A DNA stretch of 37,611 nucleotides from the NCBI GenBank assembly GCA_026397595.1, contig JAPLUO010000223.1, positions 1-37,611 of the forward strand, in the 5' to 3' direction. Below, piece by piece: positions 13,048 to 21,442 of the stretch (position 1 is the first letter of the stretch; every line of letters starts with the position of its first letter). The DNA comes from Caldifarciminota bacterium (GTDB taxonomy: Bacteria; Hydrothermota; Tepidihabitantia; Tepidihabitantales; Tepidihabitantaceae). The notes beneath the pieces were generated by a model. The model ran no database searches. It worked only from the letters and a program-made list of their open reading frames with translations, and was not told the DNA's origin. The translations under genes were made by a program, and so were the position numbers.

Positions 13048-14086
13048 TTTGACCTTTGACCTTTGCCTCTTGACTTTTGACTTGCATCCATGCACCTCGA
13101 CGGTTGCTCATCCCCAGCCCTGCAAGCAGCAGGACCATGGCAATCAGCAGGAACCACTGGTACCGTTCGACGTAATCGGTGAACTGTCCGCCACCGATGT
13201 CCTTCTTGCGCATCCGGTCCAGCTCGGCCAGCAGCCGCTCGGCGGAGAACCCCTCAACTCGCAGGAACCGGCCCCCGGTCGCCTGCGCCATCACAATCAG
13301 CTCGCGCTCGTTCATCCGCGACATCACAACCTGGCCGTCCTTGTCCTTCTTGTACGCGCTCAGGTTGCCCTGCGCATCGTAGTCCGGAATCGGCGCGCCT
13401 TCAGCGGTGGCGAAAGCGACCGGGAATATCCGCACGTGCGCGTCGACCGCGCGCTGGATCGCCTGCGCCGTGTTCTTGCCCAGGTCTTCGCCGTCGGTTA
13501 CAAGCACCAGCGCTTTGTAGTTCATCTCTTTGGGGTTGAAGAGCGAGAGCGAAACGTCAATCGCCTTGCCGAAATCGGTTCCCGGCACGGGCATCATGTC
13601 CGGGCCGATGATATCGAGAAAGAGTTTGGCCGCGTCCGCGTCCGCAGTCAGCGGGCACATCACGTAGGCCTCGCCGGCAAAGGCGACGATGCCGACAGCG
13701 TTTCCGGTCAGGCCGTCAATCAACGAAGCGAGTTCGGTCTTGGCCCGAACCAGCCGCGAAGGCTTCACATCCTGGGCCAGCATCGACTGCGAGCCGTCAA
13801 GCGCAATGACCACGTCAATGCCCTTGCCTTTGTACATCTGAAGTCTCTCGCCCCACTTGGGCCGGGCCGCGGCCAGCAGCAGAAAGGCCAGCGCGCCAAG
13901 CAGTAGCAGCCCCTTAAGCGTGGTAAGACCTGCGGACAGTGACGGTGTAAGACGTTCCGCAAGTTCCGGGTCGATCGCCCGGGACAGGGCGCGGCGCTGG
14001 CTTAACCCGCGGAAGATGAGCAGTGCCAGCCCGACCGGCACGGCAAGCAGGAACCAGAGGTAGACGGGCTCGGCCCATTTGATCAC
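13031..14086 (-). CDS. batB: BatB: VWA-domain membrane protein of the aerotolerance operon
   Basis: A 351-residue protein. Two N-terminal membrane helices (about 6-26 and 58-76) precede a von Willebrand A domain with an intact metal site: DGSQSM (Asp-x-Ser-x-Ser, about 96-101), the Thr in PGTDFGKAI, and VTDGEDLG. A third helix lies near the C-terminus (WFLLIAMVLLLAGLGM). This is BatB. The start is GTG, overlapping the batA stop by 4 nt (GTGA). The last 17 residues (QVKSQEAKVKGQNAEAE) come from the heptamer repeats shared with the batC start. Confidence 0.9.
   Translation of the reverse strand: MIKWAEPVYLWFLLAVPVGLALLIFRGLSQRRALSRAIDPELAERLTPSLSAGLTTLKGLLLLGALAFLLLAAARPKWGERLQMYKGKGIDVVIALDGSQSMLAQDVKPSRLVRAKTELASLIDGLTGNAVGIVAFAGEAYVMCPLTADADAAKLFLDIIGPDMMPVPGTDFGKAIDVSLSLFNPKEMNYKALVLVTDGEDLGKNTAQAIQRAVDAHVRIFPVAFATAEGAPIPDYDAQGNLSAYKKDKDGQVVMSRMNERELIVMAQATGGRFLRVEGFSAERLLAELDRMRKKDIGGGQFTDYVERYQWFLLIAMVLLLAGLGMSNRRGAWMQVKSQEAKVKGQNAEAE
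13044..13088. repeat. Heptamer tandem repeat at the batB/batC junction
   Basis: Imperfect 7-bp units of the TTTGACC / TTTGCCT / CTTGACT type. It is translated twice in different frames: as the C-terminal tail of BatB and as the N-terminus of the longer BatC reading. Confidence 0.82.
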
Positions 14087-15060
14087 GGGAGCCTCCGGAA
14101 GACCGTGGCTGCGAGCGCAGCCGCCGCGCCCAGCGCCAGGACGGCGAGCAGTAGCCAGAGCCCGACCAGTTCATTGTACACGGTGTACTGCTTTACTTTG
14201 AACGTGGTCGGCTCCATCCGGTCAATCTCGTCGTAAATCTGCTTGAGCGCTTGTGCGTCGGTGGCAAGGAAGCTCTTGCCGCCGGTCATGTCCGCAATCT
14301 TCTGCAGAGTCTCGGTATCGAGGCTAATCTGCACCTGCACGTAGCGACGGCCGAACATCGGGTCGTTCACCGGGTATGGAACCATGCCCTTGCTGCCGAC
14401 GCCGATCGTGTACACTTTGATGCCGAAACTCGCGGCAGTCTGGGCCGCGGTAATCGGGTCAATGTCGCCGGTGTTGTTCACGCCGTCGGTGAGCAGGATG
14501 ATGACCCGGTCTTTGGCCTTCGAGTCCTTCAGCCGCGCGACCGCACTGGCCAGGCCGAGGCCGATTGCGGTACCGTCTTCGAGCATGCCGAAGTCAACCC
14601 GGTCGAGCAGGCCGTCCAGTATCTGCCGGTCCATGGTCAGCGGGCACTGGGTCAGGCTGGTAGCGGAGAAGATCACGAGGCCGATGCGGTCGCCCTTCCG
14701 CTTCTCGATGAATTCCTTGGCCCGTTCCTTGGCCACATTCAGGCGGTTCTTGGGCGAGAAGTCCTCGGCCTGCATCGAGCCGGAGATTTCGTGGCAGAGC
14801 ATGATGTAGATGCAGCGTGTTTAGACTTCCTGGAACTGGCGTCCACGCTGGGGCCGGGCCAGGGCGACAATCATGAACACGAGCGCGAGCGCGTAGAGGC
14901 TGTGGACGACGATTCGGCCGAGCCGGCCACGGGGCGAAGCGCCGCGAAGGAACCCGAGGTCGCTGTAGACGACCGCGGCCCGGCGTTTCACCATCTGCCA
15001 CCAGATATACGCCGGCACCAGGGCCAGCAGCAGAAAAAAGAACGGGTGCGCGAACCTCAT
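14083..15060 (-). pseudogene. batA: BatA: VWA-domain protein gene interrupted by an in-frame stop
   Basis: Two pieces in the same frame add up to a normal BatA (about 325 codons). The first (ATG 15060 to the TAA at 14821) carries two membrane helices and ends GRQFQEV. After the stop the frame continues TRCIYIMLCHEISGSMQAED and on through a VWA domain with LEDGTAIGLGLA and ILLTDGVNNTGD, then a C-terminal helix. Near the break the metal-site aspartate is Glu (EISGS rather than DISGS), and several other bases look wrong for the family. It is either a decayed gene or a patch of base errors. The ATG at 14796 could restart translation but would lack the membrane anchor. Start and stop overlap the neighbouring genes by 4 nt each. 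Confidence 0.85.
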
Positions 15061-16124
15061 GGTGTGGCCTGACCCGTCGGACTTGTCGGACTCGTCTGAC
15101 TCGGCTCCGGCTTCGGCGTGGTCGCCTGCACCAGTTCGCGAGCCGTGGGGATTACCGCTGCCGCCTCAGTCGCCAGCGGCACGAACTTGGCGTACTTCAC
15201 CATGTCGGCCAGCCGGAAGAACTCGCCGAACCCTTCGCGCTCCGGGATCTTTGTGACCTTCATGGAACGCATGATTTCGGTCGTGGTCTGGTCCAGGGCC
15301 GGGAAACCGAACCGGCGGGTCAGGTAGCGCTTGAGGACTTCCGATACCGTGTAGTAGTAGCGCTTGAAATGACCGGACGCGAGCCAGTCGTCGGCCGGCA
15401 CTCGGTCGAGCGCGGCCAGCGCCTCGACCCACGGGTCGGGCAGGGGCGTGCCGTACAGCCTTATCCGGCGGTAGCGGCGGTACAGGCGCCAGCCCAGGTA
15501 GCTGAGCCCCACCGCCGCGAGAAGCCCGAGCATAATCCATATCGGCAGGAAGTTCGGGAACTGCACCTGCGGCTTCAGGTCGTTGATGTCCTTCATGTCC
15601 TTGGGCATGACGCTCGCGACCTTCACCGGTATCGAGTCCGAGGCCGCGGCCCGGACTTCGCCTTCCGCCGGGTAGGGCACGATGAATGGCGGGATCTTCG
15701 GCTCGCCGGTCGCGAACGCGTCCATCGTAAAGGTATGGACGTCGACGATCGTGTCACCGGCGTAGCGGGTGACGCTCTTCTTGTCGAGAATCATGAACGG
15801 GTCCAGGCTCGGTGTGAACGGCTCACCGACCTTGGTATTGCGGTGGTGTCTTACGACCAGTTCCAGCTTGAACCGGTCGCCTACGGTCAGGTCCCGCTTG
15901 GGCCGGGGCAGAAGCCTCGCGCTGACCGACACGGGTCCGCCGGAGGCGATATGGTACGCAGGCACAGTGTCGCGGGCAACGGTGTCACGGGCGGTCGTGT
16001 CTGGCGCAGCGGTTGAATCTGTGGCCGCCACCGCCAATGCAAAGGTCAAGATGTAAGATGCAAGAATCAAGATGCAGAACCGGGCCGGTCCGGCATCTTG
16101 CACTTTGCACCTTGCATTTTGCAT
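15057..16124 (-). CDS. BatA-associated membrane protein, DUF4381-like
   Basis: A 355-residue protein. A signal peptide (FCILILASYILTFALAVAA, about 16-34), a Thr/Ala/Asp-rich linker with a DTVARDTV repeat, and an extracytoplasmic Ig-like domain (about 62-172) are followed by one membrane helix (about 193-212). Then comes a cytoplasmic helical domain (LPDPWVEALAALDRV, HFKRYYYTVSEVLKRYL, FFRLADMVKYAKF). This is the usual protein between DUF58 and batA in Bat operons and may help assemble them. Its start and signal peptide overlap heptamer repeats, and its tail SQTSPTSPTGQ is an 8-mer repeat. It overlaps batA by 4 nt. Confidence 0.8.
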   Translation of the reverse strand: MQNARCKVQDAGPARFCILILASYILTFALAVAATDSTAAPDTTARDTVARDTVPAYHIASGGPVSVSARLLPRPKRDLTVGDRFKLELVVRHHRNTKVGEPFTPSLDPFMILDKKSVTRYAGDTIVDVHTFTMDAFATGEPKIPPFIVPYPAEGEVRAAASDSIPVKVASVMPKDMKDINDLKPQVQFPNFLPIWIMLGLLAAVGLSYLGWRLYRRYRRIRLYGTPLPDPWVEALAALDRVPADDWLASGHFKRYYYTVSEVLKRYLTRRFGFPALDQTTTEIMRSMKVTKIPEREGFGEFFRLADMVKYAKFVPLATEAAAVIPTARELVQATTPKPEPSQTSPTSPTGQATP

Positions 16125-16133
16125 CTTGAATTC
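16036..16133. repeat. Heptamer repeats in opposite orientations at the 5' end of the DUF4381-like gene
   Basis: Units GATGCAA / GATGTAA (16036-16080) and, inverted, GCATCTT / GCACTTT / GCACCTT / GCATTTT (16091-16133) flank a GC-rich centre, so the region can fold back on itself. It spans the gene junction, the start codon and the signal peptide codons. Confidence 0.78.
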
Positions 16134-16136
16134 TCC

Positions 16137-17090
16137 CTACCTGTATCTCCGCGCTCGCTTCTGAAAGAACTGGTGCAGCTTCTTGGTGAAATCCTCGGCG
16201 GTCGAGACAGGGACATGGTCGATGCCGAGCTGACGGAAGAGCCTTTCGACCGCCTCCTGACGCGCTGCCTGGGACGCGGCAAACCGCTTCCGAAGGACCG
16301 GGTCGGACGTATCGACGGTTGCCAGTTCGCCGGTCTCGGCGTCCTCCATCTCGACGAGCCCCAGCCTGGGCAGTTCTTTCTCGGCTGGGTCGTTCACCGA
16401 GACCACGACGAGGTCATGCTTGCGCGCAACGATTCCCAGCGGCTGCCGGATTGCTTCGGGCCGGTACGAGTCGCCCATCAGGTCGGAAATCAGGAAGACA
16501 ATCGCCCGGCGCTTCAGGACGTGCATCAGGAACTCAAGCGCCTGCCCCGCGTCCGTGCCGCGGCGCTCCGGCTCAAAGTACAGGATGTCACGAATCAGCC
16601 GGAGCACGTGGACCCGCCCTTTTTTCGACGGCACATACTTCTCAATCCGGTCGGTGAAGAAGACCAACCCGACCTTGTCGTTGTTGCGGATGGCGGAGAA
16701 TGCGAGCGTGGCCGCGACCTGTGCTGCCTGCTCGAGCTTGAACAGCCGCTTCGTGCCGAACCGGTCCGAGCCGGAAGCGTCCACCAGCAGGATGACAACC
16801 AGTTCCCGTTCTTCGGCAAACTTCTTAACATACGGCCGGCCGAACCGCGCCGTTACCTTCCAGTCAATCGTCCGTACGTCGTCGCCGGGCAGGTACTCGC
16901 GCACGTCGAGGAACTCGATACCCCGGCCCTTGAAGGATGACTTGTAGTCGCCGGAGAAGAGTGTGTTGACCAGTCGCCGCGTGCGGATTTCAATCTGCCG
17001 GATGTGCCCGGCGCTGACGCGGTCTGACCCGGATGCGTTACGCTTCAGGCTCGACGCCCCAGCCCGACTTCGGGCTTCGGACTTCTTCAT
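16137..17090 (-). CDS. DUF58 domain protein of the Bat operon
   Basis: A 317-residue cytoplasmic protein with a DUF58/VWA-like fold. The signature GRGIEFLDVREYLPGDDVRTIDWKVTAR falls at about 55-82 (quoted here in parts: GRGIEFLDVREY and GDDVRTIDWK). VDASGSDRFG (about 107-116) keeps the Asp-x-Ser-x-Ser metal site. DUF58 proteins pair with MoxR ATPases and probably bind their target. It starts 14 nt after the moxR stop. The first 25 residues are not conserved-looking and are encoded by GAAGTCCGAAG-type heptamers. Confidence 0.88.
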   Translation of the reverse strand: MKKSEARSRAGASSLKRNASGSDRVSAGHIRQIEIRTRRLVNTLFSGDYKSSFKGRGIEFLDVREYLPGDDVRTIDWKVTARFGRPYVKKFAEERELVVILLVDASGSDRFGTKRLFKLEQAAQVAATLAFSAIRNNDKVGLVFFTDRIEKYVPSKKGRVHVLRLIRDILYFEPERRGTDAGQALEFLMHVLKRRAIVFLISDLMGDSYRPEAIRQPLGIVARKHDLVVVSVNDPAEKELPRLGLVEMEDAETGELATVDTSDPVLRKRFAASQAARQEAVERLFRQLGIDHVPVSTAEDFTKKLHQFFQKRARRYR

Positions 17091-17104
17091 TCGGACTTTG
17101 CCCG

Positions 17105-18103
17105 TCAGGGCACCTCGACGCCTTCGAGCACTCGCTTTACGACGTCGTCGGTGGTCAGTTCCTCGGCCTCTGCCTCATAGCTCAGTATCAGGCGATGCCG
17201 GAGCACGTCCGGCGCCAGCTCTTTGATGTCTTCGGGTATCACGAATCCGCGCCGGCGCAGGAACGCCATTGCCCGCGCCGCGGTCAGCAGGTAGATGGAG
17301 GCGCGGGGCGAAGCGCCGTAGCGAAGCAGTGGCGCAAGGTCGGCCAGGTTGTGCTCTTTGGGTTGACGGGTCGCGAAGACGATGTTCAGGATGTAGTCCT
17401 TCAACTTCTCGTCAACGTAGATACGCGTGCAGAGCGCCCGGGCGCGGATGATTGCGGCCGGTTCGACGACCGGCGATGCGGTCGGCTCGACGCCGGTTGT
17501 CATCCTGTCGACAATCTGCTTCTCCTCTTCCTTGCTCGGGTAGCCAACCCGCAGTTTCAGGAGGAATCGGTCGGTCTGCGCCTCGGGCAGCGGGTAGGTA
17601 CCTTCCTGCTCAATCGGGTTCTGAGTCGCGAGCACGATGAAGGGGTCATCCATCTTGAAAGTGTCATCGCCGATGGTGACCTGCCGTTCCTGCATCGCCT
17701 CCAGCAGCGCGCTCTGCACCTTGGGCGGGGCGCGGTTGATTTCATCGGCCAACACGAGGTTCGCGAATACCGGACCCTTGCGCGCGGTGAACTCGCCGGT
17801 GCGCTGGTTGTATATCTGGGTCCCGACGATGTCGGCCGGAAGCAGGTCGGGCGTGAACTGAATCCGGTGGAACGTCGTGGCAATCGCCCGGGCCAGCGTT
17901 TTCACCGCATAGGTCTTGGCCAGTCCCGGCACGCCCTCGATGAGAACGTGCCCGTTCGCCAGCAACCCGACCATCAGGCGGTCAACGAGGTACTTCTGGC
18001 CGACGATCACCTTGCCGACCTCGCTGGTAATTGCCTGAACGAACAGGCTCTCGCGTTCTATCTCTTCGTGGACTCGCTTGATATCGTCTTTCAGTTCTTC
18101 CAT
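17105..18103 (-). CDS. MoxR-family AAA+ ATPase, first gene of the Bat operon
   Basis: A 332-residue AAA+ protein. Walker A is GVPGLAKT (57-64), Walker B LVLADEIN (116-123), sensor 1 ATQNPIEQEGTYPLPEAQTDRF, and the C-terminal lid RYGASPRASIYLLTAARAMA carries the sensor 2 arginine. MoxR ATPases act as chaperones that load or remodel VWA-domain proteins, here the DUF58/BatA/BatB set. AAAGGA lies 11 nt before the ATG. The position as first gene matches other Bat operons (moxR-DUF58-DUF4381-batABCDE). Confidence 0.93.
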   Translation of the reverse strand: MEELKDDIKRVHEEIERESLFVQAITSEVGKVIVGQKYLVDRLMVGLLANGHVLIEGVPGLAKTYAVKTLARAIATTFHRIQFTPDLLPADIVGTQIYNQRTGEFTARKGPVFANLVLADEINRAPPKVQSALLEAMQERQVTIGDDTFKMDDPFIVLATQNPIEQEGTYPLPEAQTDRFLLKLRVGYPSKEEEKQIVDRMTTGVEPTASPVVEPAAIIRARALCTRIYVDEKLKDYILNIVFATRQPKEHNLADLAPLLRYGASPRASIYLLTAARAMAFLRRRGFVIPEDIKELAPDVLRHRLILSYEAEAEELTTDDVVKRVLEGVEVP

Positions 18104-18261
18104 GGACTAGGGTTCCTTTCGGCTTGCATGAAGTTAGTAAATAGACTTCGCGCTGGCCCAGTAGGTTGCAGACGAAGCACAGGGCGGCATACGTCTATAA
18201 ACTATTAGACACTACCCGCAACAGCCTTTGTGTCCACACTTGGTGCGGTCCTAACGGCAGA

Positions 18262-18286
18262 GCGGAGCAGGACAAACCTGCTCCGC
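18262..18286 (-). terminator. Terminator-like hairpin downstream of the 185-residue secreted protein gene
   Basis: A perfect 10-bp stem, GCGGAGCAGG / CCTGCTCCGC, with loop ACAAA. It follows the stop at 18310 by about 24 nt on the minus strand and separates this gene from the moxR operon. There is no U-run. Confidence 0.6.
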
Positions 18287-18309
18287 AATGTCGTTGTCGA
18301 AGTGAGGAC

Positions 18310-18867
18310 TTAGTGGCCAAGTGTCTGAAGCGCCTGCATTTCCTGCTGGTGCTTAGCCACCACCTGCTTGTTGGCGTCCGGTATCTGGGAACAGGCAGAC
18401 TTGAAGGCGTCGTAGTCCTTTACGCCCTTCTGGGCAGCCGCGCTCGTGTCCTTTCTCATCTGGGCAATCATCTCCGGAGAGGCTGCATCGATGCTCAGCG
18501 CGGCGGAAGCTGCGAACAACTTGTACAGGGTCGGCCGCAGCACGCCCCAGCTTGAACCGACCTTCTTGAGCGAGTCGTCGACGCCCGGCAGGTTCATCCC
18601 CTCGACGAAGTTGACGAGTGAAACAACCGGCCCATCACCTTCATTGGGCGGCTTCGGCGCCCAATTTCCGGCTTTCAGCGCTGCGCTGAATGTCGGCAGG
18701 ATCTTGAAGAACTGGACCATCTCGTCTTCAGTCAACGTGCCGGTCGCCTCGGCCGGCCACTTCACGGCCGCCGCTGCGGGCTTGTTCGTCTGCGAACCGG
18801 GCTTGCCGCCGCCACAGAAGACGCCGGCGAGTACCACAAACACTGCGATTAATGCTACCGTTCTCAT
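18310..18867 (-). CDS. Hypothetical secreted protein, possible lipoprotein
   Basis: A 185-residue protein with a signal peptide (MRTVALIAVFVVLAGVFCGGG). Cys18 is placed like a lipoprotein cysteine, but the residues before it (GVF) are a poor lipobox, so lipidation is uncertain. The mature part is helical with a linker rich in Ala and Pro (about 25-37); residues 45-185 have no recognised domain. A full promoter (TTGACA-16-TATTCT) and AAAGGAG before the ATG support the start. It is monocistronic, with a hairpin after it. Confidence 0.75.
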   Translation of the reverse strand: MRTVALIAVFVVLAGVFCGGGKPGSQTNKPAAAAVKWPAEATGTLTEDEMVQFFKILPTFSAALKAGNWAPKPPNEGDGPVVSLVNFVEGMNLPGVDDSLKKVGSSWGVLRPTLYKLFAASAALSIDAASPEMIAQMRKDTSAAAQKGVKDYDAFKSACSQIPDANKQVVAKHQQEMQALQTLGH

Positions 18868-18894
18868 TGGGTTTCTCCTTTCGAGTAGCCGGAC

Positions 18895-18922
18895 AGAATA
18901 GGCGTCTGCCGCCGAATGTCAA
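18895..18922 (-). promoter_or_regulatory. Promoter of the 185-residue secreted protein gene
   Basis: TTGACA (18922-18917), a 16-nt spacer and TATTCT (18900-18895). The end of the spacer plus -10, GACGCCTATTCT, is identical to that of the promoter at 28824-28851. Here a leader of about 20 nt with a ribosome binding site follows. Confidence 0.7.
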
Positions 18923-18960
18923 ATCCTGACAACCATGCCGTGGCTGAACCCGGTCGGGTC

Positions 18961-19860
18961 TCAGTTGTGCAGAATGAAGAAAACCCGACGTGTGCGACCA
19001 ACCAATGGTTCAGCGGTGTCGCGGCCGTAGCCGATGATGGCGTATTCGAGCGGTGAGCCGCGGAACGCGGGTGAGGACCAACCCAGAATCATGATGGTGC
19101 CCGGCACGTCGCTCCGTGCAGCCAGCCCGACGAACGGAGACCTTGCATCGGTGCGGTCGACTATCGCGTTCAGCCCGGCTCCGGCCAAGTAGTCAGGCTG
19201 GTAAAAAAGGTCTTTGCCCCGGTGGTAGCGCTCGCCGGTGTAGGGGTTGAACGGGATGCCGGGCATGAGCCCGTTAGGACCCTTGAAGTGCAGCAGCATC
19301 CCGTCCTCGTCCTCCAGCTCCCAGGAAATGCCCAACTGCGGGTAGCGGCCGTCATGGTCGGTTGCGTAGTCAACGAGCGCGGCCTGAAACGCCCGCATGT
19401 TCCGCTTCACCGCAGCCTCCCGGCCGAATTCGCGCTGCCGGGCAATCAGGGGCAGGAGCAGTGCGAACGTGAGTATTAACGTCCCGAATGCGCCGGTCAC
19501 GAATCCGGTGTAGGCCATTGCCCGACCGGGCCGACGCGTTTTCAGCGCGATTGCGGACAGGATGATTGCCGGGATGCCGGCGATGAACGTCGCCGGCGTG
19601 AGCGCGACGAGGCCGAGAATGAGGCTGGCGAGGCTCATGGTCTTGCTCTTCCTGGGCGGTCGGGAAGTAGCGGATTCGGGCAGGACCGCCGTCTCGTACG
19701 CGAACTGGGCCTTACGCACGACAGTCAGAACGGCACCGCACGTGGCGCAGATGCGCGCCGTACGCACGTTGACCGTACCGCAGGAATGGCAAATCATCGT
19801 CAGGGTTTCTTCAATTATCAGGTGAGCGGGCGTCGGTTCTTCGACGCCCTGCTGGGACAC
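18961..19860 (-). CDS. Zinc-ribbon membrane protein with a pseudopilin-like C-terminal domain
   Basis: About 299 residues. An N-terminal zinc ribbon (CHSCGTVNVRTARICATCG) is followed by two membrane helices of DUF4190 type (LASLILGLVALTPATFIAGI and AMAYTGFVTGAFGTLILTFA). Immediately after is a stretch resembling a type II secretion GspG-like domain (VKRNMRAFQAALVDYATDHDG, then YPQLG). The C-terminus is an extracytoplasmic globular part. I choose the GTG at 19860, because a TTGACC-17-TTTAAT promoter ends 10 nt upstream; an ATG at 19797 directly before the zinc ribbon and an ATG at 19926 are alternatives. Function unknown. Confidence 0.72.
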   Translation of the reverse strand: MSQQGVEEPTPAHLIIEETLTMICHSCGTVNVRTARICATCGAVLTVVRKAQFAYETAVLPESATSRPPRKSKTMSLASLILGLVALTPATFIAGIPAIILSAIALKTRRPGRAMAYTGFVTGAFGTLILTFALLLPLIARQREFGREAAVKRNMRAFQAALVDYATDHDGRYPQLGISWELEDEDGMLLHFKGPNGLMPGIPFNPYTGERYHRGKDLFYQPDYLAGAGLNAIVDRTDARSPFVGLAARSDVPGTIMILGWSSPAFRGSPLEYAIIGYGRDTAEPLVGRTRRVFFILHN

Positions 19861-19870
19861 CCGTCGCTCT

Positions 19871-19899
19871 ATTAAAGCACGGATTCGGCTCTGGGTCAA
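19871..19899 (-). promoter_or_regulatory. Promoter of the zinc-ribbon membrane protein gene
   Basis: TTGACC (19899-19894), a 17-nt spacer and TTTAAT (19876-19871), 10 nt before an in-frame GTG. If this promoter is used the ATG at 19926 cannot be the start. Confidence 0.55.
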
Positions 19900-20020
19900 G
19901 CCCGGAAACTGAAATGGCCAGCGCATGGCGTGCCGCCGCTCCGCAAGAATCGTGCGTCAGTCCCTGCTTTCGACGGGTTCCAGTAGCGCGATCCCTCAGT
20001 TCCGGTGTGGTCGACCGCAA

Positions 20021-20701
20021 TCAAACCATCTTAATGCCGACGACGATATCGACCGGCAGGCCCCATGTCGAACTCTCTTCGACCCGCCCTACGACAAACC
20101 CGGATCGCTCAACCAGCGCCCGGATCGGAATCGGCCGGCAGTCGACTGCAGCAGGGAACCGACGATGCGCCCACTCGTACAACCGCACCATCAGGCTGCC
20201 CGGCCGTCGCCGCGCCATGGCGACGACGCCGAGCCGGCCGCCCGGCTTCAACACCCGGCGGCACTCGGCGAGCACGACCGGGATGTCCGGGGTATCAAAC
20301 AGCTCAAGCGTGAAGGCCATGAACGCCGCGTCAAACCGGGCGTCCGGCCAGGGCAGGGAGACGGCGTCGCCCTGCACCAGTTCTACGCATCCCGCGAGCC
20401 CGGCGTCGGCAACCCGGGCCCGGGCGCGTGCGACCATTCGGTCCGAGATGTCAATGCCGAAGACGCGGCCTTCCGTCCCTGCCGCGCGGGCCAGATCGAG
20501 CAGCGCGTGACCCGTGCCGAACCCGATTTCCAGTGCTGACTCGCCTTCACGGACCGCCAGCGCTTCCAAGCCGGCGGCGCACAACCGTGCCTCGGACGCG
20601 CCGGCCAGCAGATCATACCAGCGCGCGAGCCGATTGTACGACGACCTGGCATCTTCTCTCGGCCGCAGCACGCGCGAAGGCGACAAACGCGGTTCGCTCA
20701 T
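20021..20701 (-). CDS. Class I SAM-dependent methyltransferase
   Basis: A 226-residue cytosolic enzyme of the Methyltransf_11/UbiE type. Motif I is ALEIGFGTGHALLDL (56-70), the acidic residue that binds SAM ribose is in FGIDIS (81-86), then QGDAVSLPWPDARFDAAFM (motifs II/III) and RRVLKPGGRLGVV. The N-terminal SSYNRLARWYDLLAG is typical of the subgroup that methylates quinones, lipids or small molecules. Substrate unknown. The gene is 95 nt or more from its neighbours and looks monocistronic. Confidence 0.88.
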   Translation of the reverse strand: MSEPRLSPSRVLRPREDARSSYNRLARWYDLLAGASEARLCAAGLEALAVREGESALEIGFGTGHALLDLARAAGTEGRVFGIDISDRMVARARARVADAGLAGCVELVQGDAVSLPWPDARFDAAFMAFTLELFDTPDIPVVLAECRRVLKPGGRLGVVAMARRRPGSLMVRLYEWAHRRFPAAVDCRPIPIRALVERSGFVVGRVEESSTWGLPVDIVVGIKMV

Positions 20702-20798
20702 GCGTCATCCCCAGTGCCGGTTTCGACCGAGCTCCGACTCCAAAGCAGGGTGGCGGAGCGGGCGCGTCGCCGTCGCCGGTCCCGCTGCCGGCTATCCG

Positions 20799-21224
20799 CT
20801 ACCTGTCCCCGCCGCGCCGCTGCCGACGTGACTTCAACCCCTCCCAGAACTGGCGGGGGGACACGACCCGCATGCCCTCGACGTTTCCCAGCTCCACCAG
20901 TTCCCGGTCGCCGGTGACGAACACCTCCGCCCGGGCGGCAATCGCCGCCCCCAGAATCGGCAGGTCGTCACGGTCGTTCAAGACGATATCGGTAAGCTCT
21001 GCGGCCGGGGCAACGTCCGCGTCCTCGCGCAGCAACCGGACGAAGTCGGCGGCCGGGCCCGGGCCGATGCCCAACTTCAGCCGGAGGACTCGGCTGACCT
21101 CGTCCAATACCTGCTGCGAAACCACCAGCTCGTGCGAAGCGAGAACCGTGCGCAGGACGTCGGCGCACAGCCCGCGCGTCGCCACGGCGGCGACCAGCAC
21201 ATTGGTGTCGACGAAGACCCTCAA
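20799..21224 (-). CDS. PIN-domain toxin, VapC-like
   Basis: A 141-residue PIN-domain ribonuclease of the 'putative toxin, PIN family' type. Acidic metal ligands are visible at FVDTNVLV (Asp6), QQVLDEVSRVL, LNDRDDLPILGAA and FVTGDREL. These proteins usually cleave tRNA or mRNA when freed from the antitoxin. The start is TTG, overlapping the antitoxin stop by 4 nt (TTGA), so translation is coupled. The C-terminus is Arg-rich. Confidence 0.87.
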   Translation of the reverse strand: MRVFVDTNVLVAAVATRGLCADVLRTVLASHELVVSQQVLDEVSRVLRLKLGIGPGPAADFVRLLREDADVAPAAELTDIVLNDRDDLPILGAAIAARAEVFVTGDRELVELGNVEGMRVVSPRQFWEGLKSRRQRRGGDR

Positions 21225-21442
21225 GAGACTTCGGCGAACACGTCCTCGTCCGTCAGGTAACCGCGTGCCTCGGCAAAAGGCATTACCCGCTGCCGCAGTT
21301 GCTCGAACTGGCTGAGGCGAAGCTGGCGGCGCAGGGCCTCCCGGGCTACCTGGCTGCGGTTCCTGCCGGACCGGCGGCTTGCCCGGGAGAGCAGCTTGTC
21401 GAGGTCCGGGTCCAACCGAATGGTGAGCGTGCTTGACTTCAT
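21221..21442 (-). CDS. Ribbon-helix-helix antitoxin of the PIN module
   Basis: A 73-residue protein. SSTLTIRLDPDLDKLLSRAS gives the DNA-binding strand and helix 1; RNRSQVAREALRRQL gives helix 2. The acidic C-terminus should wrap the toxin. The ATG at 21442 follows a -10 box by 9 nt, so an upstream in-frame GTG at 21463 is rejected because it lies inside the promoter. The small palindrome TGTA-G-TACA (21444-21452) just upstream is a likely operator half. Confidence 0.85.
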   Translation of the reverse strand: MKSSTLTIRLDPDLDKLLSRASRRSGRNRSQVAREALRRQLRLSQFEQLRQRVMPFAEARGYLTDEDVFAEVS

